Below, piece after piece: positions 17,001 through 25,241 of a stretch of 64,000 nucleotides of DNA. Position 1 is the first letter of the stretch. Each line of letters opens with the position of its first letter. A program made the position numbers and the translations under genes. Source of the stretch: Beijerinckiaceae bacterium RH AL1 (GTDB lineage: Bacteria > Pseudomonadota > Alphaproteobacteria > Rhizobiales > Beijerinckiaceae); contig LR590083.2 of NCBI GenBank assembly GCA_901457705.2, positions 3,844,597 through 3,908,596 on the forward strand, in the 5' to 3' direction. Under the pieces are notes generated by a model that was not told where the DNA came from, ran no database searches, and saw only the letters and a program-made list of their open reading frames with translations.

Positions 17001-17116
17001 GCCACGCTCCTCCTAGAGCATTCTTGAAGCCTTAAAACGGCCACGCATGGGATATCCGCCTCGACCCGCCGTGTCGAGGCGCATGCACGCCCACGGTAAA
17101 GACTCAGCTCGCGCGC

Positions 17117-17145
17117 GGCGGCACGGCAACAGTGCTGCCTTTTTT
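17117..17145 (+). terminator. Orphan forward-strand intrinsic terminator
   Basis: GGCGGCAC (17117-17124) pairs with GTGCTGCC (17132-17139) with one G-U pair and a 7-base loop, followed by six Ts. No protein gene reads toward it on the forward strand: the last one, mcl, already ends at its own terminator 900 bases earlier. It may end an unannotated small RNA starting in 17001-17100. Confidence 0.55.
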
Positions 17146-17198
17146 GACAATGCCGCGACAAAACCAATGCGCGTTGCACTGCATCAACAGCGCTCGGC

Positions 17199-17432
17199 TC
17201 ACGCCTTTCGCAGCACGAAGCGGCTGGCCTCGCCGACACGCTCGATCGCGACGAGGTGGTGACCGTCTTCCCGCGCGAGGTGCGGGATGTCGATCGCCGC
17301 GAGCGGGTCGGTGCAGACCACGGCGAGCGAGCGCCCGACGGCGAGGCGCCGCATCGCCTTGCGGGTGCGCAGCACCGGCATCGGGCACTTCAGCCCGCGC
17401 AGGTCGAGCTCGGTCGGCGCGTCCTCATCCAT
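17199..17432 (-). CDS. TusA/SirA-like sulfur carrier protein
   Basis: The 77-residue protein has the family motif LDLRGLKCPMPVLRTRKAM, in which the cysteine of CPxP accepts persulfide sulfur. It passes sulfur to tRNA thiolation or to molybdenum-cofactor enzymes; mobB lies 0.9 kb away on the other strand, but no direct link is shown. The start at MDEDAP gives the usual family length. A longer reading to 17471 is possible. Confidence 0.85.
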   Translation of the reverse strand: MDEDAPTELDLRGLKCPMPVLRTRKAMRRLAVGRSLAVVCTDPLAAIDIPHLAREDGHHLVAIERVGEASRFVLRKA

Positions 17433-17503
17433 CGATTGGATGCTATAGTCGCAGGCCGAGGGCCGCGGCAACGCGGCCGCCGCGGAGGAGCCGAATAAAA
17501 GCC

Positions 17504-18283
17504 GTGACCGACACCGCTGCCGACGGGGCCGCCCACGATGCGCTCGTGATCGAGCAATTCGGCCCCCGCGCCGCCGCCTACGTGACGAGCGCCGATCACG
17601 CGCAGGGCGCCGATCTCGAGCGGCTGGCCGGTCTCGCCATGGCGCGGCGCGGGGCGAGGGCGCTCGATCTCGGCTGCGGCGGCGGCCATGCCAGCTTTGC
17701 CGTCGCGCCCTTTGCCGCGAGCGTCGTCGCCTACGACCTCGCGGAAGACATGCTGGCCACGGTGCGCGTCGAGGCGCTGCGGCGCGGCTTCGAAAACATC
17801 ACGACCCGGCAGGGCGGCGCCGAGGCGCTGCCCTTCCCCGATGCGAGCTTCGATCTCGTCCTCACCCGCTTCAGCGCGCACCATTGGCGCGATCTCGGCG
17901 CCGCGCTGGCCGAGATGCGCCGGGTCGTGGCGCCGGGCGGCCTCGTCGTCGTGATGGACACGATCTCGCCCGACGCCCCAGAAGCCGACGCCTTCCTCGA
18001 CGAGGTCGAGCGCCTGCGCGATCCCTCGCACGTACGCGACTACAGCCTCTCGGAGTGGCGCGACGCGCTTGCCGCCGCGGGCCTCACGCACGGCACGACG
18101 ACGTTGGGCCGGCTGCGGCTCGCCTTCGCGCCCTGGGTGGCGCGCATCGGGACGCCGGCCGATCGCATCGCAGCGATCCGCGCGCGCCAGGCCGAGGCGT
18201 CGGCGGAGGTCGCCGCGCATTTCGCGATCGAGCCCGACCATTCGTTCACGATCGACACGATGATGATCGAGGCCACCCCATGA
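17504..18283 (+). CDS. Class I SAM-dependent methyltransferase (UbiE/Methyltransf_11 type)
   Basis: The 259-residue protein starts at GTG behind GGAGGAG. It has motif I as LDLGCGGGHASFAV near residues 54-67, motif II acidic residues (VAYDLAEDML), and the FSAHHWRDLGAALAEMRRV segment common in YcgJ-like enzymes. Substrate unknown. It stands 10 bases before mobB and may share its message. A frame extending upstream to 17132 crosses the orphan terminator and is rejected. Confidence 0.85.
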   Translation: MTDTAADGAAHDALVIEQFGPRAAAYVTSADHAQGADLERLAGLAMARRGARALDLGCGGGHASFAVAPFAASVVAYDLAEDMLATVRVEALRRGFENITTRQGGAEALPFPDASFDLVLTRFSAHHWRDLGAALAEMRRVVAPGGLVVVMDTISPDAPEADAFLDEVERLRDPSHVRDYSLSEWRDALAAAGLTHGTTTLGRLRLAFAPWVARIGTPADRIAAIRARQAEASAEVAAHFAIEPDHSFTIDTMMIEATP

Positions 18284-18293
18284 CGAGGACGAC

Positions 18294-18851
18294 ATGAAGC
18301 TCATCGGCTTCGCCGGCTGGAGCGGCGCGGGCAAGACCACCCTGCTCTGCAAGCTGATCCCCGAGCTGAAGGCCAAAGGCCTGACCATCTCGACGATCAA
18401 GCACGCGCACCACGCCTTCGACGTCGACTCGCCCGGCAAGGATTCCTACGAGCACCGGCAGGCCGGCGCGCAGGAGGTGCTGATCACCTCGTCGACGCGC
18501 TTCGCGCTGATGCACGAGCTGCGCGGCGCGCCGGAGCCGCCGCTGCACGACCTCCTGGCACGGCTCGCCCCGGTCGACCTCGTTCTGATCGAGGGGTTCA
18601 AGCGCGACGCGCACGACAAGATCGAGGTGCACCGCGTGAGCAACGGCAAGCCGTTCCTGTTCCCGAACGACCCGAGCATCGTGGCGCTCGCCTCCGACGC
18701 ACCGCCGCCCTTCGGGCCGCTGCCGCGCGTCCATCTCGACAACATCGAGGCGATCGCCGCCCTCGTCGTCGCCCACGCCCTGCCGGCCGAGGAGGCGATC
18801 CGCCGCCTTGCCGCCGCGCAGGCCACGCCGCCGAGCGACAAGGCGCAGTAG
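18294..18851 (+). CDS. mobB: Molybdopterin-guanine dinucleotide biosynthesis protein MobB
   Basis: The 185-residue protein has a P-loop at residues 8-16 (GWSGAGKTT) and the MobB signatures TIKHAHH and VLIEGFKR. It is a GTP-binding helper of MobA in making the guanine dinucleotide form of the molybdenum cofactor. Length is normal with a slightly long tail. It converges on the LysR gene with a one-base gap. Confidence 0.92.
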   Translation: MKLIGFAGWSGAGKTTLLCKLIPELKAKGLTISTIKHAHHAFDVDSPGKDSYEHRQAGAQEVLITSSTRFALMHELRGAPEPPLHDLLARLAPVDLVLIEGFKRDAHDKIEVHRVSNGKPFLFPNDPSIVALASDAPPPFGPLPRVHLDNIEAIAALVVAHALPAEEAIRRLAAAQATPPSDKAQ

Positions 18852-18852
18852 G

Positions 18853-19695
18853 CTAGCGCCCCGCCTTCTCCATGATCGCCGCCGCCAGCTCGGAGACGGG
18901 CGCCTTGGGCGCACGGGAATGGCGCAGCAGGATGAAATCGAGCGTGCCGAGCGTCGGCAGGCCGGCGACGGGGCCGAGCACGGCGAGCCCGTCGGGCACC
19001 AGGTTGCGCGCCAGCGTCGCGATGCCGAGCCCCGCCTTCGCCGCGGCGACGACGCCGCTCAGGTTCTCGCTCGTGCAGGCGATGCGCCACTTGACCTCCG
19101 CCTGCGACAGCGCCGCCAGCGCCATTGAGCGGGTGATCGACGGCGCGGGATAGAGGATCAGCGGCAGCGGCTCGTCCGGCGGCGGCGCACCGCCGACTCC
19201 CACCCAGACGATCTCGTCGCGCCAAACCACCTCGCCGCGCGTCTCGCCCGGCCAGCGCTTGCACAAAACCACGTCGAGGTCGCCGGCGTCGTAGCGGGCG
19301 ATCAGCGTGCTCGACAGCGCGATCGAGAACTCCAGCTCGACCTCGGGGTGCTCGGCGACGAAGCTCTTCAGCACCGAGGGCAGCCACGACAGGACCAGGT
19401 CCTCCGAGGCGCCGAGCCGCACGCGGCCGCGCAGCTTGGTGCCGGCGAAATGCCGCTCCGCCCGCTCGCCGGTCTCGACGATCGTGCGGGCATAGCCGAT
19501 CAGGGTTTCTCCCTCCGGCGTCAGCGTCACCGAATGCGTGTCGCGCACGAAGAGCTGGCGGCCGAGGCACTCCTCGAGGCGGCGCACGTGATCGCTCACC
19601 GTCGACTGGCGCATCGAGAGCCGGCGGCTCGTCTCGGAGAAGCTGTGGCCCTGGGCGATGGTCAGGAAGGTGCGGAGCAGGACGGGATCGAGCAT
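18853..19695 (-). CDS. LysR family transcriptional regulator
   Basis: The 280-residue protein has an N-terminal winged helix (residues 1-60, FLTIAQGHSFSETSRRLSMR) and a periplasmic-binding-like effector domain. Length is typical. No divergently transcribed partner gene abuts it, so its target cannot be guessed from position. Confidence 0.9.
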   Translation of the reverse strand: MLDPVLLRTFLTIAQGHSFSETSRRLSMRQSTVSDHVRRLEECLGRQLFVRDTHSVTLTPEGETLIGYARTIVETGERAERHFAGTKLRGRVRLGASEDLVLSWLPSVLKSFVAEHPEVELEFSIALSSTLIARYDAGDLDVVLCKRWPGETRGEVVWRDEIVWVGVGGAPPPDEPLPLILYPAPSITRSMALAALSQAEVKWRIACTSENLSGVVAAAKAGLGIATLARNLVPDGLAVLGPVAGLPTLGTLDFILLRHSRAPKAPVSELAAAIMEKAGR

Positions 19696-19816
19696 CGGCG
19701 GCCTATCGCGGGCGCCGATGACCGGCCGCCGCGTGCGACGCCCTCATACTGACCTCGAGGTCGCGCGGTCAAACGGGGCGGCAGCAAGGTGCGCCGCCGC
19801 TCCGTGTCGCTCCGCT

Positions 19817-22438
19817 TCAGTCCTCGTCGTCCGCCGCCACCGGGACGCCGGTGATGACGCGGGCGCGGGAGTGGGCCAAAATCTCGCGCTTGCCGGTGTG
19901 GCTCGCGGGCCCGAGGATGCCTTCCTTCTCCATGCGCTCGATCAGCGAGGCGGCCTTGTTGTAGCCGACCTGCAGGCGGCGCTGGACGTAGGACACCGAG
20001 CTCTTCTTGTCGCGCAGGACGACCTTGACCGCCTGCTCGTAGAGCGAGCCGTCGTCGCCCTCGGCGCCCATCGCGGTCTTGTCGAACACCGCGGCGTCGC
20101 CGCCGTCCTCGTCGCCCTCGTCCGCGGCCTCGCCGTCGACGTCGTCGGTGACGCTGTCGAGGTAATCGGGCTGGCCCTGGGTCTTGAGATGCGCGACGAC
20201 CTTCTCGACCTCGTCGTCGGACACGAACGGCCCGTGCACGCGGTAGATGCGGCCACCGCCCTGCATGTGCAGCATGTCGCCCTGGCCGAGCAGCTGCTCG
20301 GCGCCCTGCTCGCCGAGGATCGTGCGCGAGTCGATCTTCGACGTCACCTGGAAGGAGATGCGGGTCGGGAAGTTCGCCTTGATCGTGCCGGTGATGACGT
20401 CGACCGACGGCCTCTGGGTGGCCATGATGAGGTGGATGCCGGCGGCGCGGGCCATCTGCGCGAGGCGCTGGATGGCGCCTTCGATGTCCTTGCCGGCGAC
20501 CATCATCAGGTCGGCCATCTCGTCCACGATGACGACGATGTAGGGGAGCTTGGCGAGGTCCATCGCCTGCTCTTCCGTCGTCGGCTTGCCGGTGTCGCGA
20601 TCGTAGCCGGTCGTCACCTGCATCATGATCGTCTCGCCGCGCGCCGTCGCCTCGGCGACGCGGGTGTTGAAGCCGTCGATGTTGCGCACGCCGACCTTCG
20701 ACATCTTCTTGTAGCGGTCCTCCATCTCGCGGACCGCCCACTTGAGCGCGACGACCGCCTTCTTCGGGTCGGTGACGACGGGCGTCAGCAGGTGCGGGAT
20801 GCCGTCGTAGACCGACAGCTCGAGCATCTTGGGATCGACCATGATGAGGCGGCACTCTTCCGGCTTCAGCCGATAGAGGAGCGACAGGATCATCGTGTTG
20901 ATGGCGACCGACTTGCCCGAGCCGGTGGTGCCGGCGACGAGCAGATGCGGCATCTTCGCGAGCTCGGCCACGACGGGCTCGCCGCCGATCGTCTTGCCGA
21001 GCGCGATCGCCAGCTTGTGCTTGGAATCGCCGTAGGCCTCGCTCTCGATCATCTCGCGGAAGTAGACGGTCTCGCGCCGCTCGTTGGGCAGCTCGATGCC
21101 GATGGCGTTGCGGCCGGGCACGACCGCGACGCGCGCCGACAGCGCCGACATCGAGCGGGCGATGTCGTCGGCGAGCCCGATGACCCGCGAGGACTTCACG
21201 CCGGGCGCGGGCTCCAGCTCGTAGAGCGTGACGACGGGGCCGGCGCGCACATGGATGATCTCGCCGCGGATGCCGAAGTCCTCGAGCGTCGACTCGAGGA
21301 GGCGGGCGTTCTGCTCGAGCATCTCCGCGGTAAGCGCGGTGCCCTCCGGCTTGCGCGGCTCGGCGAGCAGGTCGACGGAGGGGTACTCCCACTCGAAGGC
21401 GGTCGGACGCACTGCGGCCTTGGGCGCTGACCCGGCGGCCAACGTCACACGGGACGAGGCGGCGGCGACGGCAACGACCGAGGCCTCCGGGGCGGCGACC
21501 GTTGCCTTCGGCTTGGCGCGCACCGCGACGGCGAAGGGCTGCTTCGGAACCGTCGCCTCGACGGCCGGCGCCAGCGTCGCCGCAAGCGCGCGCGCAAGGT
21601 CGTTGGCGGGCTGCGGCGCATCGGCCGGCAGCCCGCTCGTCATGCGCAGGCGCCACGGCAGCCCGCGACGCATCTCGAATGCAACCCGTTCCTCGATGCT
21701 CAAGTCCGCAACCTCGTCGGTGAAGTCGAATTCAGGGCCGTCGAACGCGTCGTCATCGACGAGATCGACGGTTTGGTCGAACGGCGCGATCGGCTCGGGA
21801 TCGGCCGCAATCTCAAAAGCCTCGCTCGCTTCGGCGCCGGTGATCGGCGCGATCGGCACGTCATTCTCCCGCGCCCGGCGCAGGAGATGGTCGGGGGTGC
21901 GCACGTAGCGCACGCCGGGCAGCGCCTGGAACGGCTTCTGCCAGCTCGGCGTCTCGTCTTCCGGCATCCACGGTGGCGGATCGCGAGGCGCCGGCGTGGG
22001 CTTCGGCGGCGTGAAGGACGCGCGGGCAGCCGGCTGGGGCTCGGGCGCCTGGTCAGGGGGCGGCGGCGCGAAGGCAGTGGGTTGCGTTGGAGCCGGGGCG
22101 CGCGGGACCTCCGCCGGCTGCCTCGGAGGCGCGAAGGGCTCGGATACTGGACGCCCGGTCATATCATCTCGCAGCACCTCTTGGACGCGCAGCGGGTTCG
22201 CGACCTTGCGCGCCGCGCGCTCGATCTCGGCACCGAGCGGGGTCGGCCCGAAAGCGGAAAGGCGGGTGCCGTGCGGCCAGCTCGGCTCGGCCCGCCGGCC
22301 GACCTCGTCCTGGGCGCGAAGATTCTCGATGAGCGCGACGATCAGGCGGCTGAGGGCGCGTGCGCTCGAGAGCCCCGCCTCGCGCAGCCGCCCCTCGCGA
22401 GGGCGGGCTGGAATGGCGCGGCTTGTTGAGGGGGGCAT
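19817..22438 (-). CDS. ftsK: FtsK/SpoIIIE DNA translocase lacking the N-terminal membrane domain
   Basis: The protein is about 873 residues. The C-terminal motor has Walker [16 protein letters not shown]-translocase motifs [18 protein letters not shown] and [11 protein letters not shown], and a winged-helix gamma domain ([17 protein letters not shown]). The N-terminal half is Pro/Ala-rich linker with short acidic blocks and no transmembrane helices, unlike the usual four-helix anchor. It may be a soluble second FtsK, with a membrane-anchored one elsewhere. The start at MPPSTSRAI is chosen by position only; no clear ribosome-binding site. Confidence 0.88.
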   Translation of the reverse strand: MPPSTSRAIPARPREGRLREAGLSSARALSRLIVALIENLRAQDEVGRRAEPSWPHGTRLSAFGPTPLGAEIERAARKVANPLRVQEVLRDDMTGRPVSEPFAPPRQPAEVPRAPAPTQPTAFAPPPPDQAPEPQPAARASFTPPKPTPAPRDPPPWMPEDETPSWQKPFQALPGVRYVRTPDHLLRRARENDVPIAPITGAEASEAFEIAADPEPIAPFDQTVDLVDDDAFDGPEFDFTDEVADLSIEERVAFEMRRGLPWRLRMTSGLPADAPQPANDLARALAATLAPAVEATVPKQPFAVAVRAKPKATVAAPEASVVAVAAASSRVTLAAGSAPKAAVRPTAFEWEYPSVDLLAEPRKPEGTALTAEMLEQNARLLESTLEDFGIRGEIIHVRAGPVVTLYELEPAPGVKSSRVIGLADDIARSMSALSARVAVVPGRNAIGIELPNERRETVYFREMIESEAYGDSKHKLAIALGKTIGGEPVVAELAKMPHLLVAGTTGSGKSVAINTMILSLLYRLKPEECRLIMVDPKMLELSVYDGIPHLLTPVVTDPKKAVVALKWAVREMEDRYKKMSKVGVRNIDGFNTRVAEATARGETIMMQVTTGYDRDTGKPTTEEQAMDLAKLPYIVVIVDEMADLMMVAGKDIEGAIQRLAQMARAAGIHLIMATQRPSVDVITGTIKANFPTRISFQVTSKIDSRTILGEQGAEQLLGQGDMLHMQGGGRIYRVHGPFVSDDEVEKVVAHLKTQGQPDYLDSVTDDVDGEAADEGDEDGGDAAVFDKTAMGAEGDDGSLYEQAVKVVLRDKKSSVSYVQRRLQVGYNKAASLIERMEKEGILGPASHTGKREILAHSRARVITGVPVAADDED

Positions 22439-22810
22439 GCAGCACGCTCGACGCAACGGGAACGCGTCGAACGGTAAAGTTCGAGCGTTAAGATATCGCT
22501 GCGATTGACCATGAATCGGGCCGAGACGACGGGACGCCGGTGAGCTGGAAGACGTCGCCAGCCGTGCCATTAGCGTCGTCGGGTTAGGGTTCCTTCCCGG
22601 TCACTGGCGCTTGGCCGGCAGGGAAGTTGACCCCGACAACTATAGGTCAAGCTAAGCTATTGAAGCGTCGTTTTCTGAATTGACAGCTCTGCGCGCGCGC
22701 CCCACCTTGGAAGACAAGTGGAACGGGAATGCTCGTTCGGCGTCTGGCCTCGGGGAAGCTCGGGGCCTTTCGCTTTTCAAGGGCGAAATCACCTGCTCAC
22801 CTGAGCGAGG
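22439..22810. other. Intergenic region upstream of ftsK
   Basis: This 372-base gap lies between lptE and ftsK (both reverse strand) and should carry the ftsK promoter and leader. It contains one clear dyad (22627-22650, listed separately). Short frames crossing it have no support. Confidence 0.45.
22627..22650. promoter_or_regulatory. Inverted repeat TTGACC-N12-GGTCAA upstream of ftsK
   Basis: Perfect 6-base arms are separated by 12 bases in a locally AT-richer patch, about 190 bases before the chosen ftsK start. The form suits a dimeric regulator site. Each arm also resembles a -35 box, so it could be a promoter element. Confidence 0.3.
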
Positions 22811-23383
22811 CTACATCCCCGCGGGGTGGTGCGACAGGGCGGCGGCGAGGCGGATGCGGATCTGATCGGAGATCTGCTTCGCGTCCTGGATCTCGGCGTC
22901 GCGCGCCGCGCGCACGTTGCCGTAGCGGTCCGAGTTGCGGTCGTAGCTCTTGAACACGAAGACGTGCCCGGCCGTGACCTGCTCGGCGGTGCCGACCTTC
23001 ACGAGGCGATAGTCGCCGTTGATCACGATCGTCGACGAGGTCGCGATGCCCGTCACCGTGTCGAGCAGCGGCGTCTGCGAGGTCTCGGAGAGGGTGACGT
23101 AGAGCCGGTACTTCGGCTCGACATGCGAGCCGGTGCCGTTGAGGTCGAAGATCAGGTCGTCGCCGAGGTAGTGGCCGATGCGATCGGGGATCGGCTCGAT
23201 GGCGATCGCCTGGAGGTCGCCCTGCAGGTCCTTGCCGCCCTCGGACAACTGGCCGTACATCGGCTGGAGGCAGCCGCCGAGCGCCAGCACGGCCGCGAGC
23301 ACCAGGCCCTGCAGGCCGGTCTTCAGCCGCGGCGCGGAGGCTCGTTCCAGTCCGGTCGCCCTGCCTGGCGCGGTCGCGTCCAT
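22811..23383 (-). CDS. lptE: LPS-assembly lipoprotein LptE
   Basis: The 190-residue lipoprotein has a hydrophobic segment ending in the lipobox LGGC (Cys near 38) followed by LQPMYG. The conserved stretch IEPIPDRIGHYLGDDLIFDL is typical of alphaproteobacterial LptE. It plugs the LptD barrel in the outer membrane. The start at 23383 has AGGGA five bases upstream; a start at 23413 is possible. Its usual neighbours leuS and holA are not adjacent here. Confidence 0.85.
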   Translation of the reverse strand: MDATAPGRATGLERASAPRLKTGLQGLVLAAVLALGGCLQPMYGQLSEGGKDLQGDLQAIAIEPIPDRIGHYLGDDLIFDLNGTGSHVEPKYRLYVTLSETSQTPLLDTVTGIATSSTIVINGDYRLVKVGTAEQVTAGHVFVFKSYDRNSDRYGNVRAARDAEIQDAKQISDQIRIRLAAALSHHPAGM

Positions 23384-23521
23384 CCGGTCCCTGATCTCAC
23401 ATCCAGAGCGCAAGCTCTTAGCACGTCTTCCTTAACGAGGCGCGGAATGCGGCCGCGTCGGGGCGTCACGATCACGAAATCCGCGCGCGATGCATTCGGG
23501 CAACGCGACGAGCCCGGCCGC

Positions 23522-24103
23522 TCAGCGCTCGAAAAGCGCCGCCATCGCCTGGTGGATCTTGTTCTGGAACTGGTTGTCGTGCCCCAGCGCGAGGTCGGCC
23601 GCATCTGCGGCGATCGCGTCGCAGAGCGCCTCGAGCCAGCCCTGCTCATCCTTGCCGAAATTGCCCAGCACCCAGCCGAGCACGCGCTCCTTGGTGCCGG
23701 GGTGGCCGATGCCGAGCCGGACGCGGCGATAGTCGTTGCCCATGTGCTGGGTGATCGAGCGCAGGCCGTTGTGACCGGCGTTGCCGCCGCCGGTCTTCAC
23801 CCGCACCTGGCCCGGCAGCAGGTCGAGCTCGTCGTGGAAGACGACGATCTCCGGCAGGCCGAGCTTGTAGAAGGTCGCGGCCTCGCGCACCGAGCGGCCG
23901 GAATCGTTCATGTAGGTCTGCGGCTCGAGCAGCACGACCTTCTCGCCGCCGATCGTCGCCTCGGTGACGAGGCCCTGGAAGCGGGCGCGCGGCTGCGGCG
24001 CGCGATGGCGACGGGCGATCGCGTCGATGGCCATGAAGCCGATGTTGTGGCGCTGGCCCGCGTGCTCGCGCCCGGGATTGCCGAGGCCGACGAAGAGAAG
24101 CAT
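23522..24103 (-). CDS. pth: Peptidyl-tRNA hydrolase
   Basis: The 193-residue protein begins [20 protein letters not shown] with the catalytic His in RHNIGF, plus the family segments PQTYMNDSG and [12 protein letters not shown]. It frees tRNA from stalled peptidyl-tRNA. The rplY-pth order is the usual one. The ATG at 24103 is preferred; a GTG four codons earlier (24115) lacks a good ribosome-binding site. Confidence 0.95.
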   Translation of the reverse strand: MLLFVGLGNPGREHAGQRHNIGFMAIDAIARRHRAPQPRARFQGLVTEATIGGEKVVLLEPQTYMNDSGRSVREAATFYKLGLPEIVVFHDELDLLPGQVRVKTGGGNAGHNGLRSITQHMGNDYRRVRLGIGHPGTKERVLGWVLGNFGKDEQGWLEALCDAIAADAADLALGHDNQFQNKIHQAMAALFER

Positions 24104-24116
24104 GCGCTCGCCCACG

Positions 24117-24150
24117 GAAAAGCCCGCGCCGGGGACCGGCGCGAGCTTGG
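24117..24150 (-). terminator. Terminator or attenuator between rplY and pth
   Basis: On the reverse strand, AAGCTCGCGCCGG and CCGGCGCGGGCTT form a long stem with a 3-base loop and end in TTTT. It lies between the rplY stop and the pth start and may lower pth expression relative to L25. Confidence 0.65.
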
Positions 24151-24169
24151 TCTAGCCAGAAGGACGACC

Positions 24170-24862
24170 TCAGTCGTCCTTCTTCTCGTCCTTGGAGTCG
24201 CTCTTGTCGCCCTCGGCGGCATCCGCCTCGGCATCGCCCTCCTCGGACGGCACGGCGTCGGCTGCGACCTCCGGCTCTTCGTCGACGACCTCTTCCACCG
24301 GCGGCGCGATGGTCAGGATGGTGATGTCGTCTTCCGACGGCGACGACAGCTTGGCGCCGCGCGGGAGCTTCAGGTCGCTCAAGTGCCGGACGTCGCCGAT
24401 ATCCATGCCGGCGATGTCGACCTCGATCGCGTCCGGGATCGCGTCGGCCGCGACCTTGAGCTCGATCGCGTGCTGGACGAGGTTGACGACGCCGCCCTTC
24501 TTGAGGCCGACCGCCTCTTCCTCGTTGAACACGCGGACGGGGATCTCGACGTCGATCTTCGAGCCCTTCTTGATCCGCAGGAAGTCGACGTGCAGCGGCC
24601 GGTCCTTGACCGGATCGAGCTGGTAGTCGCGCGGGATCACGAGCTCCTTCGTCCCATCGATGTCGAGGTCGAAGGTCGTGGTGAGAAATCCGCCATGGTA
24701 GATGAGCACGTTCACATCGTGCCACAGGAGCGAGATCGGCACCGGCGGCTCGCCGCCCCCGTAAACCACTCCTGGAATGCGACCCTCACGGCGAACGCTG
24801 CGGGCGGCCCCCTTGCCTGTCCCGCTGCGCACCGAGGCCGCCAAAGACTTCGTCTCGGCCAT
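24170..24862 (-). CDS. rplY: 50S ribosomal protein L25/Ctc
   Basis: The 230-residue long-form L25 (TL5/Ctc) has an N-terminal 5S-rRNA-binding domain (residues 1-95), a beta domain, and an acidic tail rich in Glu/Asp ending SKDEKKDD. AAGGA lies just upstream of the ATG. The tail is typical of alphaproteobacterial forms. Confidence 0.95.
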   Translation of the reverse strand: MAETKSLAASVRSGTGKGAARSVRREGRIPGVVYGGGEPPVPISLLWHDVNVLIYHGGFLTTTFDLDIDGTKELVIPRDYQLDPVKDRPLHVDFLRIKKGSKIDVEIPVRVFNEEEAVGLKKGGVVNLVQHAIELKVAADAIPDAIEVDIAGMDIGDVRHLSDLKLPRGAKLSSPSEDDITILTIAPPVEEVVDEEPEVAADAVPSEEGDAEADAAEGDKSDSKDEKKDD

Positions 24863-25241
24863 CTGGTGTCCTTTTGATTTAGCTTGAGGCCGTGCCCACG
24901 CCTCCAGGGGTGTCGGAAACAGGCACGGCGGCGGGTTCTTTAGCCGCAGAGGGCAGCGAGGGCAAGCCGCGGATGCCGCTTAACGCTGCGGAAAGCATGG
25001 CGAGCGGCCGATTGCGTGCCGCGCGTCGCCTTAAGCCTCTCTTCACCGCCGCGGCCCGAGATGGCGGCCACGCCGGAGCAAAATCCCCGCGGATTGGCGC
25101 GGTCGCGCCAACCGCTCGTCAACCATAGCAGCCGAAACCGAGCGTCGTGACGCGACGTCATGCCCGCGTCGGGACGGCTACGCCAAGGCCGTGTTTACCA
25201 CGCGCTTCGCACGCTTCCTCCGTCATGCGGGAGTGGTGGAG
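24863..25241. other. Intergenic region between rplY and TadG-like gene
   Basis: This gap holds the rplY promoter (reverse) and the start region of the TadG-like gene (forward). I see no terminator, RNA gene or convincing frame. A GTG at 25191 is in frame with the downstream gene and is an alternative start. Confidence 0.4.

Noticed and set aside
17132-17503. N-terminal extension of the methyltransferase
   Set aside because: It crosses the orphan terminator and is antisense to tusA; homology starts at the GTG at 17504.
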